A stretch of 46,076 nt of DNA. It comes from Gaopeijia sp032250675 (GTDB lineage: Bacteria > Gemmatimonadota > Gemmatimonadetes > Longimicrobiales > Gaopeijiaceae). The stretch is from positions 1 to 46,076 of the forward strand of contig JAVVEY010000007.1 of the NCBI GenBank assembly GCA_032250675.1, read 5' to 3'. This document shows, one piece after another, positions 7,429-15,325 of this stretch (position 1 is the first letter of the stretch; every line of letters begins with the position of its first letter). A model generated the notes under the pieces. The model saw only the letters and a program-made list of their open reading frames with translations, searched no databases and had not been told where the DNA came from. The position numbers and the translations under genes were made by a program.

Positions 7429-9138
7429 ATGCGACCCGACGCCTCTCCCCCGGAGCTCGATCCAGACACGACCACACTCGAGGCGTCTCCCCCGATCGCC
7501 ATCGTGTCACACCTCGCCGGCCCCAAGCGCGGAACCACCGAGCGGCTCTGTGGCGACCGCCTCACACTCGGGACGGCCGAGAGCGCGGACCTTCGGGTCG
7601 AGCGGGCGCGCACGGCGCGCGATCCAGACGAGGGCGACACGATCTTCGGCATCCTCCTGCACGAAGGCGGAACCTACCGCCTCCTCGTGCCCGGAAACGC
7701 GGCGGTATGGGTGAATGGGGAGCGCGTCCCCGACGAGCACCCCCTCGAGTCGGGAGACATCCTCGAACTCGGCCGTGGAGGGCCCGTCATCCGCTTCCGC
7801 CTCCGCCCCTCCGGCTCGCCCGCCTACAAGTCCCCCGCCGAGGCCTTCTCGGATTGCCTCGAGTGCGTGCGCACCTCCGACGAGGGGTGGATCGGCCGTA
7901 CCGCGCTCCTCGGGCGGGGGCTCGCGAGCGAGTTCGGCACCCAGGTCTCTCCGCACTTCCGTCTCGGCCTCGCCGTCGTCGTGCTCGCCCTCGCGGGCAC
8001 CACCGGCCTCCTCGCCAAGCGATCGCTCGACCTCGAGGCACGCTTCGAGCGCGAGATCACCGATGTGCGCGGTCTCGCCGAGCTCGCCTCCCGGAACCGC
8101 GGTGAGGCGAGCGACCTCGAGGGCATCGAACGCCTCCGCGCGGAACTCCAGACCGTCCTCGACAGCACCGCCCGTCGACTCGCCCAGCTCGAATCACGCT
8201 CGGAAGTCACGCGTGAAGCGGTGCAGCGCACGATGGCGTCGACCCTCTTCATCCAGGGCTCCTACCGCTTCCGCGATCCGGACTCGGGGCTCCCGCTGCG
8301 TCACCGCCTCGGCGTCGGTGGACGCCCGGTCATCTCGGCCTCGGGGGCACCCTCGCTGACGCTTACGGGGAGGGGGCCCGTCTTCGAGGTGTTCTATACG
8401 GGGACCGCCTTCGTCGTCTCCGCCGAGGAGGGTCTGCTCGTGTCGAATCGTCACGTGGCGCTTCCGTGGGAATTCGACCGCGCAGCGACGCAACTCGTCT
8501 CAGGGGGACTCGAAGGCGAGATGTCACGAATCCAGGCGTGGATCCCCGGCCACCCCGACCCCCTCGAACTCGATCTCGTCGGAGCCGCCGAGGACGACGA
8601 CATCGCACTCTTCCGTACCGATCGGCTTCCCCCGGGCACGGAGGCGCTCGAGTTCACCTCGAAGAGTCCCGTCCCCGGAGAAGAGATCCTCGTCATCGGC
8701 TACCCCCTCGGGATCCGGGCTCTCGCCGTGCGCGCCGCGCCCGATCTCATGCGTCGACTCGCGGCGAGCGGAGACACGACCTTCTGGGATGTGGCGGCCG
8801 CCCTCGCGCGGGAGAATGCGGTGCTCCCACTCGCCACGCGGGGGATCGTCGGTCAGGTGGGCAGCCAGTCGGTGGTGTACGACGCCGAGACCACGCACGG
8901 CGGGAGTGGGGGACCGGTGGTCACGCTCGACGGCTTCGTCGTCGCGGTCAACGCCGCGATCGCCCCCGACTTCGGGGGCTCGAACCTGGGCGTGCCCGCC
9001 GACCGCGTCATCGATCTCCTCGCGCGGTACCGCTCGGCTACCCTTCCTGATGCTGATACACCGCCATCCCGAGTTCCTGAATGTACGGCGGCGGCAACGT
9101 CCGCGACGGACCGATCCGCATGTTCCTCCAATCGCTGA
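7429..9138 (+). CDS. FHA domain - transmembrane - trypsin-like serine protease
   Basis: A 569-residue fusion. Residues about 20-125 form an FHA-like domain (GDRLTLGTAESADLRV, then VWVNGERVPDEHPLESGDILELG). One membrane segment lies at about 179-196 (LGLAVVVLALAGTTGLLA), followed by a predicted coiled coil to about 270. The C-terminal half is an HtrA-like protease with the triad His342 (SNRHVAL), Asp391 (DDDIALF) and Ser493 (HGGSGGPV). FHA domains bind phosphothreonine peptides, so the topology implies a cytoplasmic phospho-sensor linked to an extracytoplasmic protease. No PDZ domain is present. The frame is open from 7327; I prefer ATG 7429 because the upstream 34 residues look noncoding. The last 35 or so codons have poor third-position G/C and overlap a minus-strand ORF. 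Confidence 0.75.
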   Translation: MRPDASPPELDPDTTTLEASPPIAIVSHLAGPKRGTTERLCGDRLTLGTAESADLRVERARTARDPDEGDTIFGILLHEGGTYRLLVPGNAAVWVNGERVPDEHPLESGDILELGRGGPVIRFRLRPSGSPAYKSPAEAFSDCLECVRTSDEGWIGRTALLGRGLASEFGTQVSPHFRLGLAVVVLALAGTTGLLAKRSLDLEARFEREITDVRGLAELASRNRGEASDLEGIERLRAELQTVLDSTARRLAQLESRSEVTREAVQRTMASTLFIQGSYRFRDPDSGLPLRHRLGVGGRPVISASGAPSLTLTGRGPVFEVFYTGTAFVVSAEEGLLVSNRHVALPWEFDRAATQLVSGGLEGEMSRIQAWIPGHPDPLELDLVGAAEDDDIALFRTDRLPPGTEALEFTSKSPVPGEEILVIGYPLGIRALAVRAAPDLMRRLAASGDTTFWDVAAALARENAVLPLATRGIVGQVGSQSVVYDAETTHGGSGGPVVTLDGFVVAVNAAIAPDFGGSNLGVPADRVIDLLARYRSATLPDADTPPSRVPECTAAATSATDRSACSSNR

Positions 9139-9145
9139 GGGTCAC
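9038..9145 (-). CDS. Candidate 35-residue microprotein
   Basis: A short minus-strand frame from GTG 9145 to a TAG at 9038 encodes a peptide ending LPPPYIQELGMAVYQHQEG. Its third positions are mostly G or C, as in real genes here, while the opposing frame (the protease tail) is not. AGGA lies before GTG 9145, and GGAGGA lies just before an internal ATG at 9121, so the true start may be 9121. It follows the UPF0316 gene by 65 bases on the same strand and may be in its operon. I know no family for it. Confidence 0.4.
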   Translation of the reverse strand: MTLSDWRNMRIGPSRTLPPPYIQELGMAVYQHQEG

Positions 9146-9210
9146 GTCGTTCCTGGCAGAGTCGCGATTGGCGAAGTCGCGATCGCTGTAGCGCGGCGAG
9201 GGGCCCCGCC

Positions 9211-9738
9211 CTACCTGCGCCGCTGCAGCACGCCATTCCGGAGCGCGCGCGTCTCGCCCACCACGATCACCGCCTCGGGATCCCAGGTGTGCGCCACCCC
9301 CTCCAGCTCGGTGAGGCGCTTCCTGCGCACGACGGAGATGACCATCTCCATCCGTCCTTCGCGCCCCTGCCCCAGGAACTCCGTCGCGCCGAACCCCTGA
9401 TCGCGCAGCGCGTCGGCGACCTCGATCCCCGAGCGCGTCAGGATGAAGGTGCTGAGGAGCCCCATCCCGAGCTTGCCCTCCACGATCATCCCGACGTGGT
9501 TGCCCGCCGCGAAGCCGAGCGCATAGGCGAGCACCATCCACGGGCTGGTGTCGAGGACCGAGATCACGCTGCTTACCACAAGGAGCCACGAGAGCGACTC
9601 GAAGAAGGCGATCAACGGGACCCACCCGCGGGTCCCCCGCGCCATCAGGATGGTGCGGACGGTGGCGAGGGGCACGTCGATGAGACGCGCCGAAAAGACG
9701 AGGAGAGGACCGATCGGCCCCATGAGGAGAGCTTCCAT
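9211..9738 (-). CDS. UPF0316 family membrane protein (DUF5698 plus DUF2179)
   Basis: The 175-residue product has three hydrophobic segments in its first 95 residues (GPLLVFSARLIDVPLATVRTI, WVPLIAFFESLSWLLVVSSVI, PWMVLAYALGFAAGNHVGM) followed by a soluble C-terminal domain with GRMEMVISVVRRKRL. This is the architecture of UPF0316: an integral membrane part with a DUF2179-like cytoplasmic domain that in relatives may bind nucleotides. Its function is not established. It lies downstream of the pil genes and a broken methyltransferase on the same strand. Confidence 0.82.
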   Translation of the reverse strand: MEALLMGPIGPLLVFSARLIDVPLATVRTILMARGTRGWVPLIAFFESLSWLLVVSSVISVLDTSPWMVLAYALGFAAGNHVGMIVEGKLGMGLLSTFILTRSGIEVADALRDQGFGATEFLGQGREGRMEMVISVVRRKRLTELEGVAHTWDPEAVIVVGETRALRNGVLQRRR

Positions 9739-9806
9739 CGGGAGTGCAGCCGGAGGTGGGAACCGCGTGCGTCGAGATCCTCAAGATGACGCGTGAGCGG
9801 CGATCC

Positions 9807-10102
9807 TCAATCCCGGGGCTTCCGACCCACCGCCGTCATGAGACCCCGGAGCCAGTTGATCCTGTAGCGATCGACGCGGACTCCGGTGAACCCGGCCTCC
9901 TGAACGAATCGGAGGCCGCGAGCGCTTCGAGGAGTACGCCGGTACCGCATCCCACGTCGAGGAGGTGCTCTTCGGCGTGGAGCTCGAGCCGGCGCAGCGT
10001 CTCGCGTACCGTCGCCTCGATGTAGAACGACCAACGCGCGTCGTAGCGCGGCGCCAGCTCACCGTACTGCGCGATGATGTCGTTCCCATCCGTCGAGGGC
10101 AT
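9807..10102 (-). pseudogene. SAM-dependent methyltransferase remnant with internal deletion
   Basis: The ATG at 10102 opens a methyltransferase with YGELAPRYDARWSFY and the SAM-binding motif HLLDVGCGTGVLLEAL, typical for the first 60 residues of a protein of about 210. The frame then jumps. Immediately after the ALAA codons a different frame continues as FVQEAGFTGVRVDRYRINW and GLMTAVGRKP, which looks like the C-terminus of the same kind of enzyme, ending at 9807. About 110 residues in the middle are missing and the join is out of frame, so the literal reading frame ends at 9836 in nonsense. The gene lies 20 bases past pilC on the same strand. An assembly error is possible. Confidence 0.65.
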
Positions 10103-10122
10103 CGGACGCCCTTCGGCGTCCC

Positions 10123-11325
10123 CTACTGCACCGCGTTGATCATGTCGAAGATCGGGAGGTACATCGCGACGATCATCCCGCCAACGACGACACCGAGCAC
10201 GACGATCATGATCGGCTCGAGCGCGGAGAGGAGCGCTTCGACGGCGGTGTCGACCTCGTCGTCGTAGAAGTCGGCGATCTTGGAGAGCATCTCGTCCAGC
10301 CCACCGGTCTGCTCGCCGACGTTGATCATCTGCACGACCATCGGTGGGAAGACGCCCGACTCCTTGAGCGGCCCGGAGATCGTCTCACCCCCGGCGATCG
10401 AGGCGCGCGATCCCATGACGGCGTCGTGGATGACGCGGTTGCCCGAGGTCTTGGCGGTGATCTCGAGCCCTTCGAGGATCGACACCCCCGACGAGACGAG
10501 TGTGCCGAGGGTGCGCGTGAAGCGCGCCACGGCCGCCTTGCGCTGCAGATCACCGAGGATCGGCATCGCGAGGAGGAGGCGGTCGATCGCGAGCTGTCCA
10601 CCGTCGGTGCCGTAGGTGTACCGGATCCCGAAGAAGAGCGCGATCACACCGATGAGGCACGCCCACCAGTATCCCTGGAGGAAGGCCGACATCGCGATGA
10701 CGATGCGGGTCGGGAGGGGGAGCGGGATCCCCGCCGAATCGAACATCGTCTGGAAGGTCGGGATCACGAAGACGAGGAGGATCACGACGGCGGCTCCGGC
10801 GACGCTGAAGATCACGGCGGGATAGATCATCGCACCCTTGATCTTCCGCACGAGGGCATCGTTCTTCTCGAGGAAGGTCGCGAGCCGGAGGAGGATCGTG
10901 TCCAGAATCCCCCCGGCCTCACCGGCGGCGACCATATTCACGTAGAGCTCGGTGAAGACCTTCGGGTGCCGGCCCATCGCGTCGGCGAGGGTGTTCCCCG
11001 ACTCGACGTCGTAGAGTACCTCCTGGATCACCTTCCGGAGGTGGTCGTTCTCGGTCTGTTCGGCCAGGATGTCCAGCGACTGCACCAGGGGGAGGCCGGA
11101 GTTGATCATCGTGGCGAACTGCCGCGTGAAGATGACGATGTCGCGCATCGACACCCCGGTACCGAAGGTGAGGTTGATCCCCTTCGGCTTCTCCCGGACC
11201 GATACCGGGATCATCTTCCGCTTGTTCAGATACCGGAGGACCTCGTCCTTGGAGGCGAGGTCCACCTCGCCACTCTGAATCTCCCCGCCGGTGGCGGGAC
11301 GCGCGCTGTAGACAAAGACGGGCAT
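10123..11325 (-). CDS. pilC: Type IV pilus inner membrane platform protein PilC (GspF family)
   Basis: A 400-residue GspF/PilC protein. It has an N-terminal soluble part, the first T2SSF domain (DIVIFTRQFATMINSGLPLVQSLD, ESGNTLADAMGRHPKVF), a membrane pair around AVIFSVAGAAVVILLVFVIP, the second T2SSF domain (FTRTLGTLVSSGVSILEGLE, VVQMINVGEQTGGLDEML) and a C-terminal hydrophobic anchor. It forms the membrane platform that PilB and PilT drive. It lies 47 bases after pilT in a pilB-pilT-pilC block. Confidence 0.95.
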   Translation of the reverse strand: MPVFVYSARPATGGEIQSGEVDLASKDEVLRYLNKRKMIPVSVREKPKGINLTFGTGVSMRDIVIFTRQFATMINSGLPLVQSLDILAEQTENDHLRKVIQEVLYDVESGNTLADAMGRHPKVFTELYVNMVAAGEAGGILDTILLRLATFLEKNDALVRKIKGAMIYPAVIFSVAGAAVVILLVFVIPTFQTMFDSAGIPLPLPTRIVIAMSAFLQGYWWACLIGVIALFFGIRYTYGTDGGQLAIDRLLLAMPILGDLQRKAAVARFTRTLGTLVSSGVSILEGLEITAKTSGNRVIHDAVMGSRASIAGGETISGPLKESGVFPPMVVQMINVGEQTGGLDEMLSKIADFYDDEVDTAVEALLSALEPIMIVVLGVVVGGMIVAMYLPIFDMINAVQ

Positions 11326-11372
11326 GGGTCAGTCGATCCGGTTCGAGCTCGGGTGGGCGGTCGGGGTGAGCG

Positions 11373-12521
11373 TCACTTTCCGGGAGCCGGCTCACCCACG
11401 GCGCGCAACATCTCCTGAGGGTCGGGCGAACGCTTCAGGGCCTCTTCGAGCGACACCTCTCCCTTCATGTACAACACCTGCAGGGCGTCATTCATCGTCT
11501 GCATTCCGTGCTTCTTGCCCGCCTGCATGAGCGAGTAGATCTGGTGGATCTTCTCGTCACGGATGACGGCCCGGATGGCGGGGGTGCAGATCATGACCTC
11601 GGTGGCGGCGACTCTCCCCTTCCCCTTGGCCTTCGGCAGAAGCGTCTGCGTCACGACCCCTTCGAGCACGAAGGCGAGCTGCGCGCGCACCTGTGCCTGC
11701 TGATGCGAGGGGAAGGCGTCCACGATGCGGTTGATCGACTCGGCGGCGGAGTTCGTGTGCAGCGTGGCGAGCACGAGGTGCCCCGTCTCGGCGATCGTGA
11801 GCGCCGCGCTGATCGTCTCGAGGTCCCGCATCTCGCCGATCAGGATCACATCCGGGTCCTGCCGGAGCGCGTACTTGAGCGCGGCCGAGAACGACTTCGT
11901 GTCGGCCCCGACCTCGCGCTGGTTCACCACGCAGTTCTGGTGGCGGTGGATGAACTCGATCGGGTCCTCGATCGTGATGATGTGTCCCTTCCGCTCGTGG
12001 TTGATCTTGTCGACCATCGCGGCGAGCGTCGTCGACTTCCCCGACCCCGTGGGACCGGTCACGAGCACGAGCCCGCGCGGCCGCTCGGCGAGCGTGTTGA
12101 GAATCGGGGGCAGACCGAGTGAGTCGATCGAATGAATCTCGTAGGGGATCTGCCGGATCGCCATCGCCACGCACCCGCGCTGCTTGTAGACGTTGCCGCG
12201 GAAGCGCGAGAGGTTCTGGACGCCGAAGGAGAAATCGAGTTCGTCCTCGGTCTCGAAGCGTTTCTTCTGATTCTCGGTGAGGATCGAGTACGCGAGTGCG
12301 AGGGTGTCCTTGGGCGCGAGCGGCTTCGGAAACGACGAACTCTGGAGGTCTCCATCCACCCGGAACTTGGGCCTCTCTCCGACCGTGAAGTGCAGATCGG
12401 AGGCCCCCTTGGTGACCATCTCCTGGAGGAGGCTTCGAAGACTGAGTTCCGGTCCCTTCGGCGGCTGCGCGGCAGGCTGGGTGGAAGGTGCCGGGTTCGT
12501 CGATCCGGGTTGCGCGGTCAT
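11373..12521 (-). CDS. pilT: Type IV pilus retraction ATPase PilT
   Basis: From the ATG at 12521 the product is 382 residues. It has the N-terminal MVTKGASDLHFTVGERP segment, Walker A GPTGSGKST (about 156), the Asp box, Walker B DPDVILIGEMRD and the His box TGHLVLATLHTN. The AIRAVIRDEKIHQIYSLMQAG motif near the C-terminus is specific to PilT and its relatives and distinguishes it from PilB. It powers pilus retraction, needed for twitching and DNA uptake. A Pro/Gln-rich N-terminal extension of about 25 residues precedes the conserved core. The open frame continues upstream, but the ATG at 12521 has an upstream AGGA and matches the family. Confidence 0.93.
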   Translation of the reverse strand: MTAQPGSTNPAPSTQPAAQPPKGPELSLRSLLQEMVTKGASDLHFTVGERPKFRVDGDLQSSSFPKPLAPKDTLALAYSILTENQKKRFETEDELDFSFGVQNLSRFRGNVYKQRGCVAMAIRQIPYEIHSIDSLGLPPILNTLAERPRGLVLVTGPTGSGKSTTLAAMVDKINHERKGHIITIEDPIEFIHRHQNCVVNQREVGADTKSFSAALKYALRQDPDVILIGEMRDLETISAALTIAETGHLVLATLHTNSAAESINRIVDAFPSHQQAQVRAQLAFVLEGVVTQTLLPKAKGKGRVAATEVMICTPAIRAVIRDEKIHQIYSLMQAGKKHGMQTMNDALQVLYMKGEVSLEEALKRSPDPQEMLRAVGEPAPGK

Positions 12522-12561
12522 TCGTGAGGCATTCCTGAATGGGTGGGAGGCCGTCGGAGCA

Positions 12562-14286
12562 TCAGTCCGCGACCGAGGTTTCCTTGACGACCTGTTCGAG
12601 CGTGGTGATCCCGCGCTCCGCCTTCTTGAGACCGTCCTCGCGCAGCGTGAGCATCCCCTCGGATCGCGCGAGCTCCCGAAGTTCGTCGGTGCTCGCCTCG
12701 GCCATGATCGCCTTCCGGAGAGCGGGAGACATCGCCATGACCTCGTAGAGCCCCTGGCGGCCCCTGTACCCCGTCCCGCCACACGCATCGCATCCGGCAC
12801 CCTTCATCAGGTGGCCCCGGTGCTCTTCGAGCCACTCCCTGGGGATCTTCGCATAGGTGAGCCACTCCTCCTCGTACTCCGCGTGCACCTTGCAGTGCTC
12901 ACAGATACGACGGAGGAGGCGCTGCGCGGTGAGGAGGTTGAGAGCAGAAGCGACATTGAAGGGCTCGAGCCCCATATCGATCAGGCGGGTGATCGTCGAG
13001 GGACAGTCGTTGGTGTGCAGGGTGGAGAGCACGAGGTGCCCGGTGAGCGCCGCCTTGACGGCGATCCCACCGGTCTCGATATCCCGGATCTCACCGACCA
13101 TGATGATATTCGGGTCCTGCCGCAGGAAGGCCTTGAGCGCCTTGGCGAAGGACATCCCGATCTCGGTGCGCACGAGCACCTGATTGATCCCGTGCAGATT
13201 GTACTCGACCGGGTCTTCGGCGGTCATGATGTTGGTGTCGATCGTGTTGATCTTCGAGAGCGCCGAGTAGAGCGTCGTCGTCTTTCCGGACCCGGTGGGG
13301 CCGGTCACGAGGACCATCCCGTACGGCTGTGCGATCGCGTTGAAGAAGTCCTTCTCGGCCTTCGGCTCGAAGCCGAACGATCCCAGATCGAAGGTGAGAT
13401 TGGCCTTGTCGAGGATCCGCATCACGATCTTCTCGCCGAAGATCACCGGCAGCGTCGACACACGAAAATCGACCACCTTCTTCTTCATGCGCAGCTTGAT
13501 GCGTCCGTCCTGCGGGATGCGTCGTTCGGCGATATTCAGGTCGGCGAGGATCTTGATGCGTGACGTGATCGCGGCCTTCATCTTCATCGGCGGCTTCATC
13601 ACCTCCTGGAGCGCGCCGTCGATCCGGTACCGGACGCGGATCTCCCTCTCGAAGGGCTCGATGTGGATATCCGAGACGCCGCGATTCACCGCATCGGTGA
13701 GGAGTCCATTGATGAATTTCACGACCGGGGCGTTGTCGACCTCGGCCTGGAGCGCGGCGACCGACACATCCTCTTCCTCTTCTTCGACAAACTCGAGGTC
13801 GTCCTCGTCGAGGAGGTCGTCGAGGATATCCCCCATGAAGTCGGTCACTTCCTCCTTGTAGTACTCCTCCAGATGCTTGCGGAGGGTGTACTCACCGACG
13901 ATCACCGGTTCGATGTCGAGCCGCGTGAGGAAGCGCAGGTCGTTGAGGGCGGAGTCGTCGGTGGGATTGACCATCGCCACCGTCAACTTGCGCCCGACCT
14001 TGCGGAGCGGGAGGACGAGGTGCTTCATCGCGACCTCCCCCGTGATCGTCTTGAGCACCTTCTGGGGCACCTCGACCTTGTCGAGATCGACGGCGGGCAC
14101 GCGATACTGCTTGGCCAGCATCTGCGTGAGTTCCTTCTCGGCCACCAGCTCGAGCTTGACCAGGGCGAACCCGAGGCGCGTACGCGTGGCACGCGCCTCC
14201 CGGAGCCCCTCGACGAGCTGCTCTTCGGTGATCAGGCCTTCCCGGACGAAGAGGTCTCCGAGTCGATCCTGGACATTTGTGGCCAT
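12562..14286 (-). CDS. pilB: Type IV pilus assembly ATPase PilB
   Basis: The 574-residue product has an N-terminal MshEN/T2SSE-N domain (LGDLFVREGLITEEQLVEGL), an acidic linker (EEEEEDVSV), and a GspE-type ATPase with Walker A GPTGSGKTT (about 328), Walker B DPNIIMVGEIRD and TGHLVLSTLHTNDCPST. A zinc-binding four-cysteine site (CEHC near 460, CDACGGTGY near 497) is typical of extension ATPases and absent in PilT. It drives pilin polymerisation. The ATG at 14286 follows GGAGGG with good spacing, so the longer frame to 14448 is rejected. No pilin gene is in the window. Confidence 0.95.
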   Translation of the reverse strand: MATNVQDRLGDLFVREGLITEEQLVEGLREARATRTRLGFALVKLELVAEKELTQMLAKQYRVPAVDLDKVEVPQKVLKTITGEVAMKHLVLPLRKVGRKLTVAMVNPTDDSALNDLRFLTRLDIEPVIVGEYTLRKHLEEYYKEEVTDFMGDILDDLLDEDDLEFVEEEEEDVSVAALQAEVDNAPVVKFINGLLTDAVNRGVSDIHIEPFEREIRVRYRIDGALQEVMKPPMKMKAAITSRIKILADLNIAERRIPQDGRIKLRMKKKVVDFRVSTLPVIFGEKIVMRILDKANLTFDLGSFGFEPKAEKDFFNAIAQPYGMVLVTGPTGSGKTTTLYSALSKINTIDTNIMTAEDPVEYNLHGINQVLVRTEIGMSFAKALKAFLRQDPNIIMVGEIRDIETGGIAVKAALTGHLVLSTLHTNDCPSTITRLIDMGLEPFNVASALNLLTAQRLLRRICEHCKVHAEYEEEWLTYAKIPREWLEEHRGHLMKGAGCDACGGTGYRGRQGLYEVMAMSPALRKAIMAEASTDELRELARSEGMLTLREDGLKKAERGITTLEQVVKETSVAD

Positions 14287-14466
14287 GCGGCAACCCTCCA
14301 GGGGTGTGGGATCGATGGAGTACGTGTGCTCGATCCCGGAAACCACAGAATACGCCTCACGGACCCCGCCGTACAGGCGACGAGCTGGCCGGCGGAGCGG
14401 ACGGATCTCTTGGGCCCGAACGTAGGCGATAGAGGCGCGCCGTGGCAAGGCATCGGCACGCCCCCG

Positions 14467-15156
14467 TCACCTCACTTCCACGAGCGCGCGCAGCCGGTCG
14501 AGTGTGGCGGGCCCGATCCCCGACACCCGGACGAGGTCATCGACATGGGTGTAGGGGCCGTTGCGGGCGCGGTCGTCCACGATCCGTTGCGCCAGCGCGG
14601 GGCCGACGCCCGGAAGTGTCTCCAGGATCCCGGAGTCCGCCCGATTGAGGTCGATCCGGGTCACCGTCGAGGGGGCTCCTCCGCCTGCCCCGAGTACCGC
14701 GCGTGCGCGCCCGCCGCCACCCCTCCCCGACTCCGGTGCGGGCGCGCGGAGACCCGATGGGACCGCCCCCCCGGGAAGTGCGAGGTGCGGGGCGATCTTC
14801 TCGATCGTCGACGGTCCGATCCCCCGCACACGCCCGAGATCGGCGACCGTGCGGAAGGGAGCCTCGGCCCGCGCGGCCACGATCGCCCGGGCGGTCGCCG
14901 GGCCGATCCCCGGAAGCCGGTCCATTTCGGCGGCGTCCGCGCGGTTCGGATCGATCCGCTCGCCGGCCTCGAGGGGGGTCGCGCGACGGTCCGCATCCGC
15001 CCGCAGCGCGCGCACCGTGTCGACGGCGGCCGCCACATCGCGCTCCACACCGGGGGCGGGCACGACGGTCCTCTGCTGCCAGACGGATCGGACGCCGGCG
15101 GCGACAGCGAGCACGACGAGCATGCGGGTCCAGGCGTGGCGTTCCTCGGGGGTCAT
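14467..15156 (-). CDS. ComEA-like helix-hairpin-helix DNA-binding protein
   Basis: From ATG 15156 the product is 229 residues. It has an N-terminal hydrophobic anchor (MLVVLAVAAGV, about 12-22), a linker, and two helix-hairpin-helix repeats: DPNRADAAEMDRLPGIGPA with RGIGPSTIEKI (70-122), and DLNRADSGILETLPGVGPA with SGIGPATLDRL (169-222), joined by a Gly/Pro-rich linker. This is the ComEA layout, doubled. ComEA binds incoming double-stranded DNA in the periplasm and ratchets it in behind a retracting pilus. Its place just upstream of pilB supports a role in natural transformation. The longer open frame to 15837 lies opposite lptF and is not real. Confidence 0.85.
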   Translation of the reverse strand: MTPEERHAWTRMLVVLAVAAGVRSVWQQRTVVPAPGVERDVAAAVDTVRALRADADRRATPLEAGERIDPNRADAAEMDRLPGIGPATARAIVAARAEAPFRTVADLGRVRGIGPSTIEKIAPHLALPGGAVPSGLRAPAPESGRGGGGRARAVLGAGGGAPSTVTRIDLNRADSGILETLPGVGPALAQRIVDDRARNGPYTHVDDLVRVSGIGPATLDRLRALVEVR

Positions 15157-15325
15157 GCCTCGACGATCCGGGGAGGGACGGGGCGAGGGGATGGCGCGAT
15201 CGGCCCGGGGGGCAGCAGCTTGGAGAACCACGTCGCCCACCGCGTGTACCACTTCGCGATCGAAGGGTGTTGAATTACTCCGGCGATCCACGCGATCCCC
15301 GCTCGCAGTCATCCCGACCGCAATC

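Noticed and set aside
11326..11372. tRNA-like GGTTCGAG stretch between pilC and pilT
   Set aside because: No cloverleaf can be drawn and the gap is too short.
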